NCBI RefSeq assembly: GCF_003350005.1
Contig: NZ_QLKS01000001.1
Coordinates: forward strand, 62,001-126,000
Length of the DNA stretch: 64,000 bases
Direction: 5' to 3'
Source: Psychrobacter proteolyticus
GTDB lineage: Bacteria; Pseudomonadota; Gammaproteobacteria; Pseudomonadales; Moraxellaceae
Part shown: positions 9,728-19,114 of the stretch, piece after piece
Position numbering within the stretch: the stretch's first letter is position 1
Layout of the letters: each line of letters starts with the position of its first letter
Program-made: the position numbers and the translations under genes
The notes under the pieces: generated by a model
Database searches by the model: none
What the model was told of the DNA's origin: nothing
What the model saw: only the letters and a program-made list of their open reading frames with translations

Positions 9728-9752
9728 CACTTTCAAAATTATATTGAAAGTG
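9728..9752. promoter_or_regulatory. 25-bp inverted repeat, probable LysR-type operator
   Basis: CACTTTCAA-N7-TTGAAAGTG is a perfect dyad with 9-bp arms and contains a T-N11-A core typical of LysR boxes. It lies between the decayed LysR gene and the SDR gene at 9873. A further CACTTTCA half-site follows at about 9784. The intact paralogous LysR at 15551 could still bind here. Confidence 0.5.
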
Positions 9753-9872
9753 TTTCAGGTGATGGCTACTGTTTGACCCACAACACTTTCATTACAATAG
9801 GCGCTATCACGATGGATAAAATAGAACAGGTATCCAAAACTGAAACAATAATTCAAACAATAAGGGCGGTTT

Positions 9873-10736
9873 ATGACTCTGAATACCACTAAAACAATTT
9901 TAATTACTGGCAGCACAGATGGCATTGGCAAATTGGCAGCGTTAAAACTGGCAGAAGCTGGACACCAAGTGTACTTGCATGGCCGCGATGCTGATAAGCT
10001 TGCTAGCGTCATTGCAGAGGTTCGCGCAGTCGCGACAGGCGCAGCAGTAGATAATATTGATGGGTTTGTGGCTGATTTTTCTGATCTAACGGATGTGCTA
10101 AAGATGGCAGCAGACGTCAATGAGAAACTGCCAAAGCTTGATGTGCTCATAAATAATGCAGGGATTTATACCACGGCATCAGCAATGACGAAAGACGGTT
10201 TGGATGTACGTTTCGTAGTCAATTACCTAGCGCCTTATGAGCTGACCAATGCTTTGTTGCCTTTGCTCAAGCAGTCTGATAAAGCGCGTATTGTGAACTT
10301 AAGCTCAGCTGCGCAAGCGTCAATATCTTATCAAGCACTTGCAGGTCAAACCCGCCTCGATGATAAAGATGCTTATGCCCAAAGTAAGCTGGCATTAACC
10401 ATGTGGAGTATGGCATTAGCTGACACAGTCGTTAGCAACGATATCAATGTCATCGCTGTCAACCCAGGCTCGCTGCTGAACACAAAAATGGTCGATGAGG
10501 CTTATGGTCAATATTGGTCATCAGCAGACAAAGGCGCAAACATCCTAACGGAGTTGGCCATCTCGGATGAGTTCGCTGATGATACTGGTAAATACTTTGA
10601 TAACGATATAAAAGATGGCGCACATGGCGATGCAAGAGGGGCGTTTGGTCGACCACATGCTGATGCTTTAAACCAAGCAGCCATTGCAGAGCTTGAGCAG
10701 CAGACTCAGACAGTATTGCAGTCAATTTTTGCATAA
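9873..10736 (+). CDS. Short-chain dehydrogenase/reductase
   Basis: A classical-type SDR using NAD(P)H. The cofactor motif is TGSTDGIG (residues 12-19), NNAG is at 94-97, the catalytic serine lies in NLSSAA (around 144), and the YxxxK pair is Tyr168/Lys172 in YAQSK. Its length of 287 aa is slightly above the family average of 250 because of the longer middle segment before the active-site tyrosine, as in retinol-dehydrogenase-like members. It is followed by an MDR oxidoreductase and an ABM-type protein on the same strand, which suggests a shared role in handling reactive carbonyl or quinone compounds. The substrate is unknown. Confidence 0.88.
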   Translation: MTLNTTKTILITGSTDGIGKLAALKLAEAGHQVYLHGRDADKLASVIAEVRAVATGAAVDNIDGFVADFSDLTDVLKMAADVNEKLPKLDVLINNAGIYTTASAMTKDGLDVRFVVNYLAPYELTNALLPLLKQSDKARIVNLSSAAQASISYQALAGQTRLDDKDAYAQSKLALTMWSMALADTVVSNDINVIAVNPGSLLNTKMVDEAYGQYWSSADKGANILTELAISDEFADDTGKYFDNDIKDGAHGDARGAFGRPHADALNQAAIAELEQQTQTVLQSIFA

Positions 10737-10853
10737 GATGCATAAAACTTGCATTTAGCAGCATCAATAAACTTAGAAAAATTAAATCAGTACTAACTAT
10801 ATTTTCAAATTTTATTATTAAAAACTTTCTCATTAAAAACAGGACACAATATT

Positions 10854-11912
10854 ATGCAAACTATTAAAGCCATTGGTTATCAAAACAATCTACCTATCGA
10901 TAATGAACAATCGCTACAAGACATCACCCTTGATAAGCCAATTGCTTCAGGCCGCGATATTCTCGTAGAAGTAAAAGCCATATCAGTCAATCCAGTAGAT
11001 TACAAAATCCGTGAAGGGCGTCCTGCTGCAGAGGGTGAGTATGCTGTTATTGGTTGGGATGCTGCTGGTACTGTGACGGCTATCGGTGAAGACGTCAGTT
11101 TATTCTCAGTAGGCGACAACGTCTATTATGCTGGAGATTTGACCCGTTCAGGCAGCAATGCTGAATATCAGTTGGTCGATGAGCGTATCGTTGGACACAT
11201 GCCAGCCTCTTTGTCTTTCGCTGAGGCAGCGGCATTACCACTCACGACGATTACAGCTTGGGAGATGTTATTTGACCGTTTACAAGTGCCTGTCTCTGAT
11301 AGCGCAGCGAATGACAGCGATAGTAGCGAGGATGCTAATAACGTCTCAGTATTGGTCATTGGCGCAGCGGGCGGCGTTGGATCTATCTTAACTCAGTTAT
11401 TAAAAACAAGAACTTCTGCCACGATTATTGGTACGGCTTCGAGAGATGAGAGCGTGCAGTGGCTCAAAGATTTGGGTGCTGATCATGTCATCAATCACCG
11501 CAACCCATTGTCTGATGAACTAAAAAAAACGGGTATTGCTGAAGTAGACTACGTGGTGAGTCTCAATAATACTGAGGATCATTATGAAGAAATCATTAAA
11601 TGCTTAAAGCCGCAAGGTAAGCTTGGACTGATTGATGATCCAAAATCATTAGATGCCAACCCTCTTAAAACCAAGAGCTTAAGCCTGCATTGGGAATTTA
11701 TGTTTGCACGCTCAATGTTCAATACGCCAGACATGATTGAACAGCATCATTTATTAAATGCAGTGGCAAAATTGATTGATGCAGGCGAGATCAAAACCAC
11801 AGTTGCTCACAATCTTGGGGCTATCACCGCTGAACACCTACGTAGTGCGCATCAAATGCTAGAAAAACAGCAAGCGCATGGCAAAATTGTATTAGAAGGC
11901 TGGTCTGCATAA
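10854..11912 (+). CDS. Zinc-type alcohol dehydrogenase / quinone oxidoreductase family protein (MDR)
   Basis: A medium-chain dehydrogenase/reductase. The N-terminal GroES-like domain has VNPVDYKIREG and GWDAAGTV, and the nucleotide-binding domain carries GAAGGVGS near residues 167-174. The usual structural-zinc cysteines and catalytic cysteine are not evident, so it is probably a zinc-independent quinone- or enone-reductase-like member acting with NADPH in the cytosol. The gene lies about 118 bp after the SDR and 100 bp before the ABM gene. A long hairpin follows the stop. Between residues about 140 and 160 there is an acidic serine-rich insertion (NDSDSSEDANN) before the Rossmann domain. Confidence 0.87.
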   Translation: MQTIKAIGYQNNLPIDNEQSLQDITLDKPIASGRDILVEVKAISVNPVDYKIREGRPAAEGEYAVIGWDAAGTVTAIGEDVSLFSVGDNVYYAGDLTRSGSNAEYQLVDERIVGHMPASLSFAEAAALPLTTITAWEMLFDRLQVPVSDSAANDSDSSEDANNVSVLVIGAAGGVGSILTQLLKTRTSATIIGTASRDESVQWLKDLGADHVINHRNPLSDELKKTGIAEVDYVVSLNNTEDHYEEIIKCLKPQGKLGLIDDPKSLDANPLKTKSLSLHWEFMFARSMFNTPDMIEQHHLLNAVAKLIDAGEIKTTVAHNLGAITAEHLRSAHQMLEKQQAHGKIVLEGWSA

Positions 11913-11932
11913 CGCATAACGCCATTTAGATT

Positions 11933-11979
11933 AATAGGTCCAATGTGACGCTTTTAGCAGACACGTTGGACCTATTTAA
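11933..11979 (+). terminator. Long hairpin after the MDR gene (probable terminator)
   Basis: AATAGGTCCAA (11933-11943) and TTGGACCTATT (11966-11976) pair perfectly, and four more pairs extend the stem inwards. The following tract is only TTTAAAT, so it may terminate weakly or stabilise the upstream mRNA end. Confidence 0.5.
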
Positions 11980-12011
11980 ATCAATGATAATAATAAACAT
12001 AGGATAAATAG

Positions 12012-12317
12012 ATGAGCACGCAAGCAAACAAACCACTTACCATCGTCGCCACTATCAAAGCCAAACCTGAGCACGTTGAACAAGTGAAAACTGAGCTACT
12101 TAAACTGACAGCAGCATCACAAGATGATCAAGGTTGTATTCAATATGATTTGCATCAAGAAAATGCAAATAGTAACGGTTTCGTGGTTTATGAAATTTGG
12201 GAAAACAACGAGTGTCTTCAGCAACATGTACAAAGCCCGCATTTCCAAAACTATGTACAAATAACAGATGGAATGGTCGATGAATTTATCGTTACTGAAA
12301 TGACAGTTATCTCATAG
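12012..12317 (+). CDS. Antibiotic biosynthesis monooxygenase (ABM) domain protein
   Basis: A small single-domain protein of 101 aa with the ABM ferredoxin-like fold: TIVATIKAKPEHVEQVKTEL, then CIQYDLHQ, FVVYEIWEN and HVQSPHFQNY. The family (YgiN-like) includes cofactor-free quinol monooxygenases and small dimeric proteins of unknown role. Together with the preceding SDR and MDR genes it fits a quinone or electrophile detoxification group. RBS AGGA lies about 8 bp upstream. The activity is inferred from the family only. Confidence 0.87.
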   Translation: MSTQANKPLTIVATIKAKPEHVEQVKTELLKLTAASQDDQGCIQYDLHQENANSNGFVVYEIWENNECLQQHVQSPHFQNYVQITDGMVDEFIVTEMTVIS

Positions 12318-12444
12318 GTTTGATCTATATTCTGCTGCTAACAATAAAATGAATGGTTGAAAGTCATGACTGATAAGATTGGCTTTTATACTTCAAAACA
12401 GTAGCTATTGATTTATACGCTATTTATTTGCTATTGATCGATGA

Positions 12445-12993
12445 TTATTCTTGAGCAACGTTCAAAACGATTTTACCGATATGTTTCTTTTCTAAGAAAA
12501 CCGCTTGAGCAGTATGTATCTCTTTTAATGGAAAGGTACACGCCACGATTGGATTTATTTTACGTTGTTCGATACAGTTAACGAGGTTTTGGAATACTTC
12601 AGGCTGTAGTACGGAACAGCCGTAAAAGGTTAAGTCTTTTAAATAAAGTGTTCTGATATCTAGCTCAACCAACGCGCCTCCAATCGCCCCAGATACAGCA
12701 TATCGACCTCTTGGTTTCAGTAACTGTAAAAACTCAGGCCACTGTTTTCCTGCGACCAAATCAATCACTACATCAAGGCTGTTGCCGCCTAATATACTGA
12801 CTAAGTTGTCATCGCGCGATATTACCTGATCTGCTTCTAACTCTAGTAGTTGCTGATTTTTTCTTGGACTGGTGATGGCGATAACATAAGCACCGCACGC
12901 TTTCGCTAGCTGGACTGCTGATCCGACCCCGCCTGAAGCACCTGATATTAGTACCTTATCACCTGACGAGACATTGGCTCGGGTACGAAAACT
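12445..12993 (-). pseudogene. C-terminal relic of an MDR alcohol dehydrogenase/quinone reductase gene
   Basis: Reading leftwards from about 12993 gives RANVSSGDKVLISGASGGVG, the start of an MDR nucleotide-binding domain, and the frame stays open to the normal end GKIVLNVAQE. The whole N-terminal GroES-like half is absent: an in-frame TAA stands directly before the homologous part at 12994-12996 and there is no sensible start codon. A deletion removed the 5' half. It is not a close copy of the intact MDR at 10854. It is next to the convergent ABM gene and downstream of the HxlR gene. Confidence 0.8.
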
Positions 12994-13062
12994 TTAGCTG
13001 CCAAGTTATTGTAAACAGCGGCTACTACTTATAGGTACGGTTATTCATAAACCGCTACTAAG

Positions 13063-13536
13063 TTAAATACTCACTTCATCATTACCGATCCATTTAGGTC
13101 CTATCTCAACCTCAATATCACGTGCAGTAATGGGTACAGCGCACTCAGAGCATACTGTCACAGGATGCATAACGTGACCACATGCCTTGTGTCTATGTAA
13201 CAGCGGTGCCCCGCGTTCATCAGTCATGTATTTATCACCCCAACTGACCAACGCCAGTACGATAGAGTGCAAATCTAACCCGCACTCTGTCAGTCTATAT
13301 TCCTCACGTAGCGGCCGCTGCTGATAGGCGACTTTTCTTAGAACATCATATTCAACCAATTTGCGAAGACGGTCGGACAGGACATGGCGTGTAATGCCTA
13401 AGCGTTGCTCAAATACGTCGAATCGTCTGACTCCCAAAAAACAATCACGTAAAATCATGAGCGTCCAACGATCACCAATGACTGCTAAAGTGCGAGCCAC
13501 TGAGCAAGACTGTTGGTTCAGTTCATCCCAGCGCAT
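13063..13536 (-). CDS. HxlR-type transcriptional regulator with a C-terminal cysteine cluster
   Basis: The HxlR winged helix is clear: CSVARTLAVIGDRWTLMILR (residues 11-30), FDVFEQRLGITRHVLSDRL and LREEYRLTECG. Beyond the usual about 105-residue domain there is a tail with CGH (119-121), and CSEC (129-132), which may form a small zinc ribbon. The gene is divergent from an SDR gene about 100 bp away and probably regulates it; HxlR proteins often sense aldehydes, quinones or redox state through cysteines. GGAGAT is placed well for the ATG at 13536. The ligand is unknown. Confidence 0.88.
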   Translation of the reverse strand: MRWDELNQQSCSVARTLAVIGDRWTLMILRDCFLGVRRFDVFEQRLGITRHVLSDRLRKLVEYDVLRKVAYQQRPLREEYRLTECGLDLHSIVLALVSWGDKYMTDERGAPLLHRHKACGHVMHPVTVCSECAVPITARDIEVEIGPKWIGNDEVSI

Positions 13537-13638
13537 AGGTTATCTCCTTTATCTGTAAGATATAGGTTAGCTTGACAGGGTATAAAAATAAAGCTATATT
13601 TTTGTTAGTTCTAAAAAGGAACCTATAAGGAAATAGAC

Positions 13639-14367
13639 ATGAACAGAGCACCCGTAGCAGTTGTAATCGGCGCAGGCGATGCCACTGGCAGCGCTGTTGC
13701 CAAACGTTTTGCGCGAGAAGGTTTTACTTTGTGCGTGACCAGAAGGAACGCTGAGAAGCTAGAGGCATTAGTCAGTGATATCGAAGCGGCTGGGGGAGTG
13801 GTTAAGCCATTTGGTTGTGATGCACGTGTCGAGCAAGAGATGGTTGAGCTATTTACTCATATTGAAAAAGACATTGGCCCGATTGAAGTAGTGGTGTTTA
13901 ACATCGGGGCAAACGTTCATTTCTCTATCTTAGATACGACAGAAAGGGTCTATCGAAAAGTATGGGAGATGGGTGCTTTGGCTGGGTTTTTGACAGGTAG
14001 AGAAGCGGCAAAAGTCATGACTCCACGTAAGAGGGGAACAATTATTTTTACGGGTGCAACAGCGTCTTTACGCGGTAATAAAGGTTTTTCGGCTTTTGCT
14101 AGCGCTAAGTTTGCTCTGCGGGCATTGGCACAAAGCATGGCGCGAGAGTTAGGACCTAAAGGCATACATGTCGCACACCCTATCATTGACGGTGCCATTG
14201 ATACTGATTTTATTCGTGACAACTTTCCCGAGCGCTATGAGCTAAAAGACCAAGACGGTATCTTAAATCCAGAACATATCGCTGAGCAGTATTGGCAGTT
14301 GCACTGTCAGCCAAGGGATATCTGGACGCATGAGCTGGATTTACGCCCATGGATGGAAACTTTTTAA
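13639..14367 (+). CDS. SDR-family protein with Phe at the catalytic Tyr position
   Basis: The Rossmann start VVIGAGDATGSAVAKRF (residues 8-24) and the overall layout are SDR-like (242 aa). However, several signature positions differ: NNAG is replaced by FNIGA (88-92), and the YxxxK pair reads F153-A-S-A-K157 (GFSAFASAKFALRALAQ). The nearby GATASLRG has no canonical active-site serine arrangement. I believe a subfamily with this Phe pattern exists, so it may be a natural variant rather than a damaged enzyme. It lies divergent from the HxlR gene and about 65 bp before a DsbA-like isomerase gene. AAGGAAAT precedes the ATG. The reaction is unknown. Confidence 0.85.
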   Translation: MNRAPVAVVIGAGDATGSAVAKRFAREGFTLCVTRRNAEKLEALVSDIEAAGGVVKPFGCDARVEQEMVELFTHIEKDIGPIEVVVFNIGANVHFSILDTTERVYRKVWEMGALAGFLTGREAAKVMTPRKRGTIIFTGATASLRGNKGFSAFASAKFALRALAQSMARELGPKGIHVAHPIIDGAIDTDFIRDNFPERYELKDQDGILNPEHIAEQYWQLHCQPRDIWTHELDLRPWMETF

Positions 14368-14432
14368 TCCTATCTGGTTAATAACCATCAAAATTTTTAA
14401 TGGATTTTTAACATATTGCAAGGAATGCAAAA

Positions 14433-15020
14433 ATGAGTAAACAAGTAGAATTTTTCTTTGATGTGGGCAGCCCAGCCAGTTATTTGGCATGGACACAGTT
14501 AGCGAGTATCGCACAGCATCACAATGCCGAGATCGTTTGGCGACCTATGCTACTTGGCGCAGTGTTTCAAGCCGTTGGTAACACCTCACCAGCTGCCGTA
14601 CCTGCTAAAGGCGCTTACATGGTCAAAGACCTTAAGCGTTTTTCAGCTATCTATAATGTGCCTTTTTGCTTCAATCCATTTTTTCCATTGAATACGATGC
14701 AGCTTATGCGAGGTGTTACCGCTTATTTGGGGACACCTAAATTTGAGAGTTATTTATCCGCTATCTTTAATGGGCTATGGGCTGAAAATTTAAATATGGA
14801 ATCACCAGAGGTCGTCGCTGAAGTACTGTCGAAAGCAGGCATTGATGCGACTGATTTTATGTCGCGTATCAGTGAGCCTGAGGTTAAGGCGCGTTTAAAA
14901 TCTAGTACCGAAGAAGCGGTAGCACGAGGCGTATTTGGGGCACCAAGCTTCTTCGTAAATGGCGAGATGTTCTTTGGCCAAGACCGTTTGAGCTTTGTTG
15001 AAGATGCTTTGAGAAACTGA
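14433..15020 (+). CDS. DsbA-family 2-hydroxychromene-2-carboxylate isomerase-like protein
   Basis: A thioredoxin-fold protein of the HCCA isomerase / GST kappa-like group: FFFDVGSPASYLAWTQL near the N-terminus (serine in the active-site position), VWRPMLLGAVF, and the C-terminal ARGVFGAPSFFVNGEMFFG with the cis-Pro loop. Known members use glutathione to isomerise aromatic breakdown intermediates, but many are of unknown function. It follows the HxlR-linked SDR gene and probably shares its transcript. RBS AAGGAATG is upstream. No other aromatic degradation genes are in the window, so the original pathway role is doubtful. Confidence 0.87.
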   Translation: MSKQVEFFFDVGSPASYLAWTQLASIAQHHNAEIVWRPMLLGAVFQAVGNTSPAAVPAKGAYMVKDLKRFSAIYNVPFCFNPFFPLNTMQLMRGVTAYLGTPKFESYLSAIFNGLWAENLNMESPEVVAEVLSKAGIDATDFMSRISEPEVKARLKSSTEEAVARGVFGAPSFFVNGEMFFGQDRLSFVEDALRN

Positions 15021-15122
15021 GAATAGTAGCTCACACGATACACATAGCGACCATAATGTAGAGAGAGCCACTAACATTTAAGCTAGGGGTTTTGGTGGAT
15101 AATATGGGTGAATATGGCTTAT

Positions 15123-15425
15123 TTACTTAATGCAATCGCTGCTGCATTTAGCCAATGCAGCCTTACCTAAAGAGTGCAGCTTGTGCCAAATTAGCGCTAA
15201 TGCTACTGGCCAGTCATGCTCATCAAAGTCTAGTGCCGGTGCGACAGATTACCATTATCTAATGCGTTGGCGACCACGTGCTCAGATACAAATGCCCAGC
15301 CTAGATTGCGCTGTACTAGCTCAACGATGACCCATTGGCTCTCAACCCACCAGACATCAGCCGCGATACATAACCGTGCTTTTTCTTCGCTGTAGTTTCT
15401 CCAGAAAATAACCCTGTCAATCAGT
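15123..15425 (-). pseudogene. C-terminal relic of a second LysR-type regulator gene
   Basis: Read leftwards, one frame gives VWWVESQWVIVELVQRNLGW and AFVSEHVVANALDNGN, then a TAG. A shift of one frame continues with LDFDEHDWPVALALIWHKLH and ends at TAA 15123-15125. These segments match the last third of LysR effector domains. The DNA-binding half is missing. It belongs to a different LysR branch from the relic at 9113 and from the intact gene at 15551. No intact start exists upstream. Confidence 0.75.
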
Positions 15426-15550
15426 TTAATGATTTTGATAATCAGCAGGTTTAGAGAAACAGTTTCAATAATTTTTATATAATAATGAGGCTGGCAGCAG
15501 CAAGCGATGGTGGTTGTTAAGTTAAACGTTAATTGAACGAAGGCATGACG

Positions 15551-16465
15551 ATGAAAAATTTGCAGGATCTACGTATTTTTATTGAGACCGCTCGCTTAGG
15601 TAGCCTATCTGCCTGTGCGCGCCACTTAGATCTGTCGCCAGCAGTGGTGAGTGCAGCCGTAAAAAGATTGGAAGCCGAAATTGAGACGGTATTGTTTGTT
15701 CGCTCTACTCGTAGGCTGCGTCTAACTAGCAAGGGTGAACAATATTTAAAACATTGCCGAGATGCGGTGGCTATTTTAGACAACGCCTATGCAGGGTTAC
15801 ATGACAATGATGCTGAGCTGACGGGTACAATTCGGCTGTCGGCATCATCAGATTTGGGTCGAAACTTAATTTTGCCTTGGCTGGACGATTTTATAGATAT
15901 TCACCCAAAAGTGACGGTGCAGCTACATATGTCAGACAGCTATGTGGACTTGTACGGTCAGCAGATTGATTTGGCACTACGTTACGGCGCGCCCAAAGAT
16001 TCATCACTGGTCGCATTACCTATTGTATTGAATAATCGCCCTATACTGTGTGCGTCAAAGGAGTATTTGAGCAAAATTAATAAGGGTATCGGTATCCCAA
16101 AAATGCCGGAAGATTTGTCGCAGCATAATTGCTTACGTTTGGGGCATGATGAAAAGTATTTGAGCGAGTGGACTTTTGAGAAAGCGGGAAAGACTAAACG
16201 TGTGGCAGTGGATGGCAATCGCAGAAGTAAAGACGGTGACGTTGTACGCCGCTGGGCAGTGGCGGGTAAAGGCATCGCATTAAAGTCTCAGTTAGATATA
16301 GCCGGCGATTTGAAGGCAGGGAGACTGGTCGAGGTGGAGTTGGACGGCTGGCAAGTGGCCAACTATCCGCTGTATTTGATTTGCCCAGAACGGCGATTAA
16401 TCGATCCACTGTTTAATGCGGTCAAAGAATACTTGATTGAACGGGTAGAGCAGGTATTAAGGTAA
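15551..16465 (+). CDS. LysR-type transcriptional regulator
   Basis: The helix-turn-helix domain covers about residues 1-60 (LQDLRIFIETARLGSLSACA, LSPAVVSAAVKRLE, LFVRSTRRLRLTSKGE) and the effector domain fills the rest (FTGTIRLSAS-like start, ALRYGAP, PLYLICPERRLIDP). ATG 15551 is chosen because GAAGG at 15539-15543 is 7 bp away; ATG 15545 would be only 1 bp away. Its closest relative in the window is the broken LysR at 9113. It may therefore now serve the palindrome at 9728 and the SDR cluster. The immediate neighbours are a LysR relic and the convergent pqq-linked dipeptidase gene. Confidence 0.88.
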   Translation: MKNLQDLRIFIETARLGSLSACARHLDLSPAVVSAAVKRLEAEIETVLFVRSTRRLRLTSKGEQYLKHCRDAVAILDNAYAGLHDNDAELTGTIRLSASSDLGRNLILPWLDDFIDIHPKVTVQLHMSDSYVDLYGQQIDLALRYGAPKDSSLVALPIVLNNRPILCASKEYLSKINKGIGIPKMPEDLSQHNCLRLGHDEKYLSEWTFEKAGKTKRVAVDGNRRSKDGDVVRRWAVAGKGIALKSQLDIAGDLKAGRLVEVELDGWQVANYPLYLICPERRLIDPLFNAVKEYLIERVEQVLR

Positions 16466-16596
16466 AACGAGAATTAATGATTACCCTGTTTGATCAGTTT
16501 TATATGGTTCATATTCAAGTTCTTTGCATGAAGCATGTTTAATCAGACGAGCAAAACAGCAATCCCTAGACAGTAATTGCTTAATGATTATTATGA

Positions 16597-17652
16597 CTAT
16601 TGCCATACCTTTTCAAGCACCGTAAACCAGTTTTTTGACGTCACCTTTTCAATAAGTTGATTTGAGAAGTGACGTTGTTGCATCCGCTCAATCAGCATAG
16701 AGATTTGACTGATATCAGATAACTCATCAGGTAGTAGGCAACCATCGAAATCAGAGCCAAACCCAACGTGATCTTCACCTAGATGGTCGATCAGATAATC
16801 GAGATGGTCGACAATCACATCAAGCGAAGTTTGCGTATTACGTTGCCCATCTGCACGAAGGAACGCCACATCGAAATTCACCCCAACCAAACCATCGCTT
16901 TTTTTGATGGCAGCCAGCTGCTGATCGGTCAAGTTCCGTGCTTGCTGACATAGAGCATGTGCATTGGAGTGTGTCGCAACAATAGACTGGCAGGCAATCT
17001 CTAGCGTATCCCAAAAAGCGCGTTCATTCATATGCGACACATCGATCAGCATATGCTTTTCACTGCACTTAAGAATGAGGTCTTTGCCTTGAGTCGTGAG
17101 CCCAGCTCCCGTATCTGGAGAATGCGGAAAAGACGCATTTAAGCCATCACCGAAGAGGCTCTTTCTATTCCATAGTGGGCCAATGCTTCTGAGTCCTGCC
17201 TCATAAAACACATCTAGTAGATCAGGCTGTATGGCTAAAAACTCAGCACCTTCCAAATGCAATACAATGGCTAGTTGCTTATTCTGCTGACAGGCCTGAA
17301 TTTGTTCTAACGAGGTGCAAATCTGAATCTGACCGTCAGATCTTGCCTCTAGTTGCTGGGCTAGTTTCAATTGCGCACAGCAGATATCGACGATTTCTTG
17401 CGGAGTAAAATCTGAATGTGATGGGTCGGCTAGTTTGTCAGGATGGTTGTTTTTCACATAAGAATAGGGCGGTAAAAATATAGAAAATAATCCGCCCATC
17501 CAATTCGCTTCTTTGCAGCGTTGTAAATCCAAATGTCCTGGTAACGTGCCATAAATAAAGTCATGTACCGGATCGGCAGCTGAACTTAGCCAAAGGCGAG
17601 TCAACAGATCATTATGTCCATCAAATATCACAGGCTTATTATCAGCATTCAT
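16597..17652 (-). CDS. M19 (membrane/renal-type) dipeptidase linked to the pqq operon
   Basis: A zinc dipeptidase of the M19 family (351 aa). Metal and catalytic positions are visible: FDGHNDLL (His13, Asp15), LHLEGAEFL with the bridging glutamate, [22 protein letters not shown] and GFGSDFDG. No signal peptide is seen, so it is likely cytosolic. Its start overlaps the pqqE stop by 4 bp (ATGA), which indicates translational coupling. The role in PQQ synthesis is inference: it might trim peptide remnants after PqqE has cross-linked PqqA, a step other bacteria assign to separate proteases. No pqqF-like gene is in the window. Confidence 0.88.
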   Translation of the reverse strand: MNADNKPVIFDGHNDLLTRLWLSSAADPVHDFIYGTLPGHLDLQRCKEANWMGGLFSIFLPPYSYVKNNHPDKLADPSHSDFTPQEIVDICCAQLKLAQQLEARSDGQIQICTSLEQIQACQQNKQLAIVLHLEGAEFLAIQPDLLDVFYEAGLRSIGPLWNRKSLFGDGLNASFPHSPDTGAGLTTQGKDLILKCSEKHMLIDVSHMNERAFWDTLEIACQSIVATHSNAHALCQQARNLTDQQLAAIKKSDGLVGVNFDVAFLRADGQRNTQTSLDVIVDHLDYLIDHLGEDHVGFGSDFDGCLLPDELSDISQISMLIERMQQRHFSNQLIEKVTSKNWFTVLEKVWQ

Positions 17653-18821
17653 ATTTCACCTGTTACCATACGAGTAGGAATCAATTTGTCTTTATTCAGC
17701 TGTTTGTTACTCAGTGTTTTAGAATTTTTTGGATTACGAAAGCGTAGTTCTTCAAAAGGTACAGGCGTCTCGCTGTTGATACGTGCCTCCTCAATCAAGT
17801 AGTGATAAGGCGATTTGCCACAGACGGGATCAGCGTTTTTGGCGTCCCCAGTCAGCATAAACGCTTGGCAACGGCAGCCGCCATAATCACGCTCTTTGTC
17901 TGGGCAGCTTTGGCACATATCGGGCATCCAATCATCACCGCGAAACTGATTGAAGCTCGCAGATTCATACCAAATATCTGACAGCGGTGTCTCTCGTACA
18001 TTAGGAAACTGTATTGGCATTTGTCTGGCAGCATGGCAAGGTAGGGCTGTACCGTCTGGTGCCACTGTTAAGAAAATCTTGCCCCAGCCATCCATACAGG
18101 GCTTTGGACGTTCTTCATAATAATCTGGCACCACAAAAATAAGTTTGCATTTGATACCACGTTCTTCAATCTGATTACGGTATTCATTGGTAATGCGTTC
18201 AGCTCGGACCACTTGCGCTTTGGTTGGTAGTAAACCTTGTATATTTTCAAATGCCCAACCATAAAACTGGCAAATAGCCAGCTCGACCGTGTCGGCTTCA
18301 AGCTCTAAGCAAAGATCAATAATCTGATCAATCTGATCAATGTTTTGCCGATGAATGACAAAGTTAAGCACCATCGGATAGTCGTATTGCTTAACCAGAC
18401 GTGACATCTCATACTTTTGCTCAAAGGCATGTTTTGAACCCGCCAAGGCATTGTTGACCGTTGGATCGCTGGCTTGAAAGCTGATTTGAATATGCTGAAG
18501 ACCTGCTTCTTTTAAACGCGCAATCCGAGCTTCGGTCAACCCCATACCCGACGTGATCAAGTTAGTATAAAAACCTTGATTGTGCGCATAAGCGACCAGT
18601 TCTTCTAGGTCTTGACGAACCAGTGGTTCACCGCCAGAAAAACCAAGCTGCACCGCACCCATTTGCCGTGCCTGATTAAACACATCAAACCATTCTTGTG
18701 TCGTTAGCTCCTCTTTATACTGAGCATAGTCAATAGGGTTTGAGCAATAAGGGCATTGTAATGGGCAGCGATAGGTCAGCTCAGCAAGCAGCCATAGCGG
18801 TAGCCCGACTGGCGCAGTCAT
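17649..18821 (-). CDS. pqqE: PqqA peptide cyclase, radical SAM protein PqqE
   Basis: PqqE cross-links Glu and Tyr of PqqA in the first step of pyrroloquinoline quinone synthesis. The radical SAM cluster is [12 protein letters not shown] (Cys19, Cys23, Cys26), followed by [11 protein letters not shown]. The C-terminal SPASM region carries the auxiliary-cluster cysteines ([28 protein letters not shown]). The length of 390 aa is normal. Its start overlaps the pqqD stop by 4 bp, and its stop overlaps the dipeptidase start, so all three are probably translated together. Confidence 0.96.
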   Translation of the reverse strand: MTAPVGLPLWLLAELTYRCPLQCPYCSNPIDYAQYKEELTTQEWFDVFNQARQMGAVQLGFSGGEPLVRQDLEELVAYAHNQGFYTNLITSGMGLTEARIARLKEAGLQHIQISFQASDPTVNNALAGSKHAFEQKYEMSRLVKQYDYPMVLNFVIHRQNIDQIDQIIDLCLELEADTVELAICQFYGWAFENIQGLLPTKAQVVRAERITNEYRNQIEERGIKCKLIFVVPDYYEERPKPCMDGWGKIFLTVAPDGTALPCHAARQMPIQFPNVRETPLSDIWYESASFNQFRGDDWMPDMCQSCPDKERDYGGCRCQAFMLTGDAKNADPVCGKSPYHYLIEEARINSETPVPFEELRFRNPKNSKTLSNKQLNKDKLIPTRMVTGEI

Positions 18822-19114
18822 ACTAAATCAATCCAATGTTCACGCTGGGCGACCAGCATATATTCGATGATGTCTTGCTCGATTTCGGGAATATCGCCAA
18901 ACATAGCTTGCACCTTTTGGATAATATCAGCAATGGACGCTTGACCATCAATATGTTGCCCAATGATGCTGGCACTGTCATTGAGCTTAATCATACCTTC
19001 AGGGTAGAGTAGAACATACGCATTTTGCGCTGGCTCAAACTGAAAGCGATAGCCATGACGCCATGCCGGTACGATGGATTGATCCAGCTCAGGTAAACTA
19101 GCAGGTATACTCAT
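18818..19114 (-). CDS. pqqD: PQQ biosynthesis peptide chaperone PqqD
   Basis: PqqD binds PqqA and presents it to PqqE. The 98-aa protein has the family layout: [20 protein letters not shown], then [20 protein letters not shown] and the C-terminal helices [15 protein letters not shown]. It is a free protein, not fused to PqqC or PqqE. Both ends overlap neighbours by 4 bp (pqqC stop, pqqE start). Confidence 0.95.
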   Translation of the reverse strand: MSIPASLPELDQSIVPAWRHGYRFQFEPAQNAYVLLYPEGMIKLNDSASIIGQHIDGQASIADIIQKVQAMFGDIPEIEQDIIEYMLVAQREHWIDLV

